From: Arion vulgaris
Taxonomy: Eukaryota > Mollusca > Gastropoda > Stylommatophora > Arionidae
Length of the DNA stretch: 64,000 nt
Assembly (NCBI GenBank): GCA_020796225.1
Contig: CM036767.1
Location: forward strand, 14,102,927 to 14,166,926
Reading direction: 5' to 3'
The stretch's first letter is position 1. Every line of letters starts with the position of its first letter. Of this stretch, positions 63,680-64,000 are shown piece by piece. The notes below the pieces were generated by a model, which did not search any database, was not told the DNA's origin, and saw nothing but the letters and a program-made list of their open reading frames with translations. A program made the translations under genes and the position numbers.

Positions 63680-64000
63680 GGTTATTGGTTACTAAACTGA
63701 CGTCATTGCACTCCTGGCAGACCCATAGGTGCTCAGTCTCCCCAACAGATATCGAATAATATGCATACTGATGGTTCCCGTGGCTCGCTGATTAAACACA
63801 CCCTCACTCTGCCTCTCAGGCTTCCAGTTCGACTTGTTCAACGGGTAACTCCAAACTACCTAAATCGCTTGATCGATTAAACATCGATTTTAGTGTCCTC
63901 ATCCAACAGACAGTCGGGAAGAGACCGAAGAATATCCCCTTATCCATCTTCAACTCCCCAACAATCGATGCTGTTATTGCAAGCATGTCCGCTCTCTCAT
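63680..64000 (+). repeat. Dispersed repeat family H, cut by window end
   Basis: Follows 49857-50190 in order (TTATTGGTTACTAAACTGAC, TGCATACTGATGGTTCC, CTCCCCAACAATCGATGC). Confidence 0.7.

Overview
The window reads as repeat-rich nuclear DNA of an animal, most likely a mollusc. Two genes have introns with canonical GT/AG borders. tRNA-derived SINEs, RTE-type LINEs, Penelope-like elements and hAT, piggyBac and mariner MITEs fill almost everything else. The mollusc guess rests mainly on the SINE core containing TCGTAAGAGGCGACTAA, which I remember from molluscan repeats. It is an inference; the class within the phylum cannot be read from the sequence.

Genes. (1) A short-chain dehydrogenase/reductase gene on the minus strand enters from the left: exon 1 at 5220-5401, a 4.7-kb repeat-filled intron, exon 2 at 140-498, and further exons beyond base 1. 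(2) An atonal-family proneural bHLH gene lies on the plus strand: TATA/initiator promoter at about 42661-42695, exon 1 at 43285-43799, a 5.4-kb intron packed with transposons, exon 2 at 49172-49343 and AATAAA at 49376. The spliced protein would be 228 residues with the bHLH at its extreme C-terminus, as in insect Atonal. The 37 kb between the genes shows no other convincing gene.

Mobile elements. I group the LINE pieces into working families (my names): RTE-1 (tail (ATT)n), RTE-2 (one nearly full 3.3-kb copy, tail (AACT)n), Q, W (tail (GAT)n), X, N and G (both with RNase H), and V. SINE families are A (tRNA-like, GGTTCAATTCC B box), B (one shared head with at least four different tails ending in GAA), C, D and E. 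A CAGTGGCGGCTCGT hAT-type MITE occurs about ten times, often with 8-bp target duplications. Many insertions are nested, so relative ages can be read.

Tandem arrays. There are about 17 minisatellite or satellite arrays, the largest being a 43-bp unit (14.9-18.7 kb), a 62-bp unit (21.3-23.8 kb) and a 42-bp unit (54.0-55.4 kb). At least seven arrays are amplified pieces of retroelements, mostly the last codons or terminal bases of a LINE or Penelope element. This repeated origin of arrays from retroelement ends is the most striking pattern here.

Long open frames inside arrays are by-products of periodicity, not genes. Some stretches (28.2-29.7 kb, 40.4-40.7 kb, 44.0-44.6 kb) differ from their relatives almost only by small deletions, which suggests imperfect long-read consensus.
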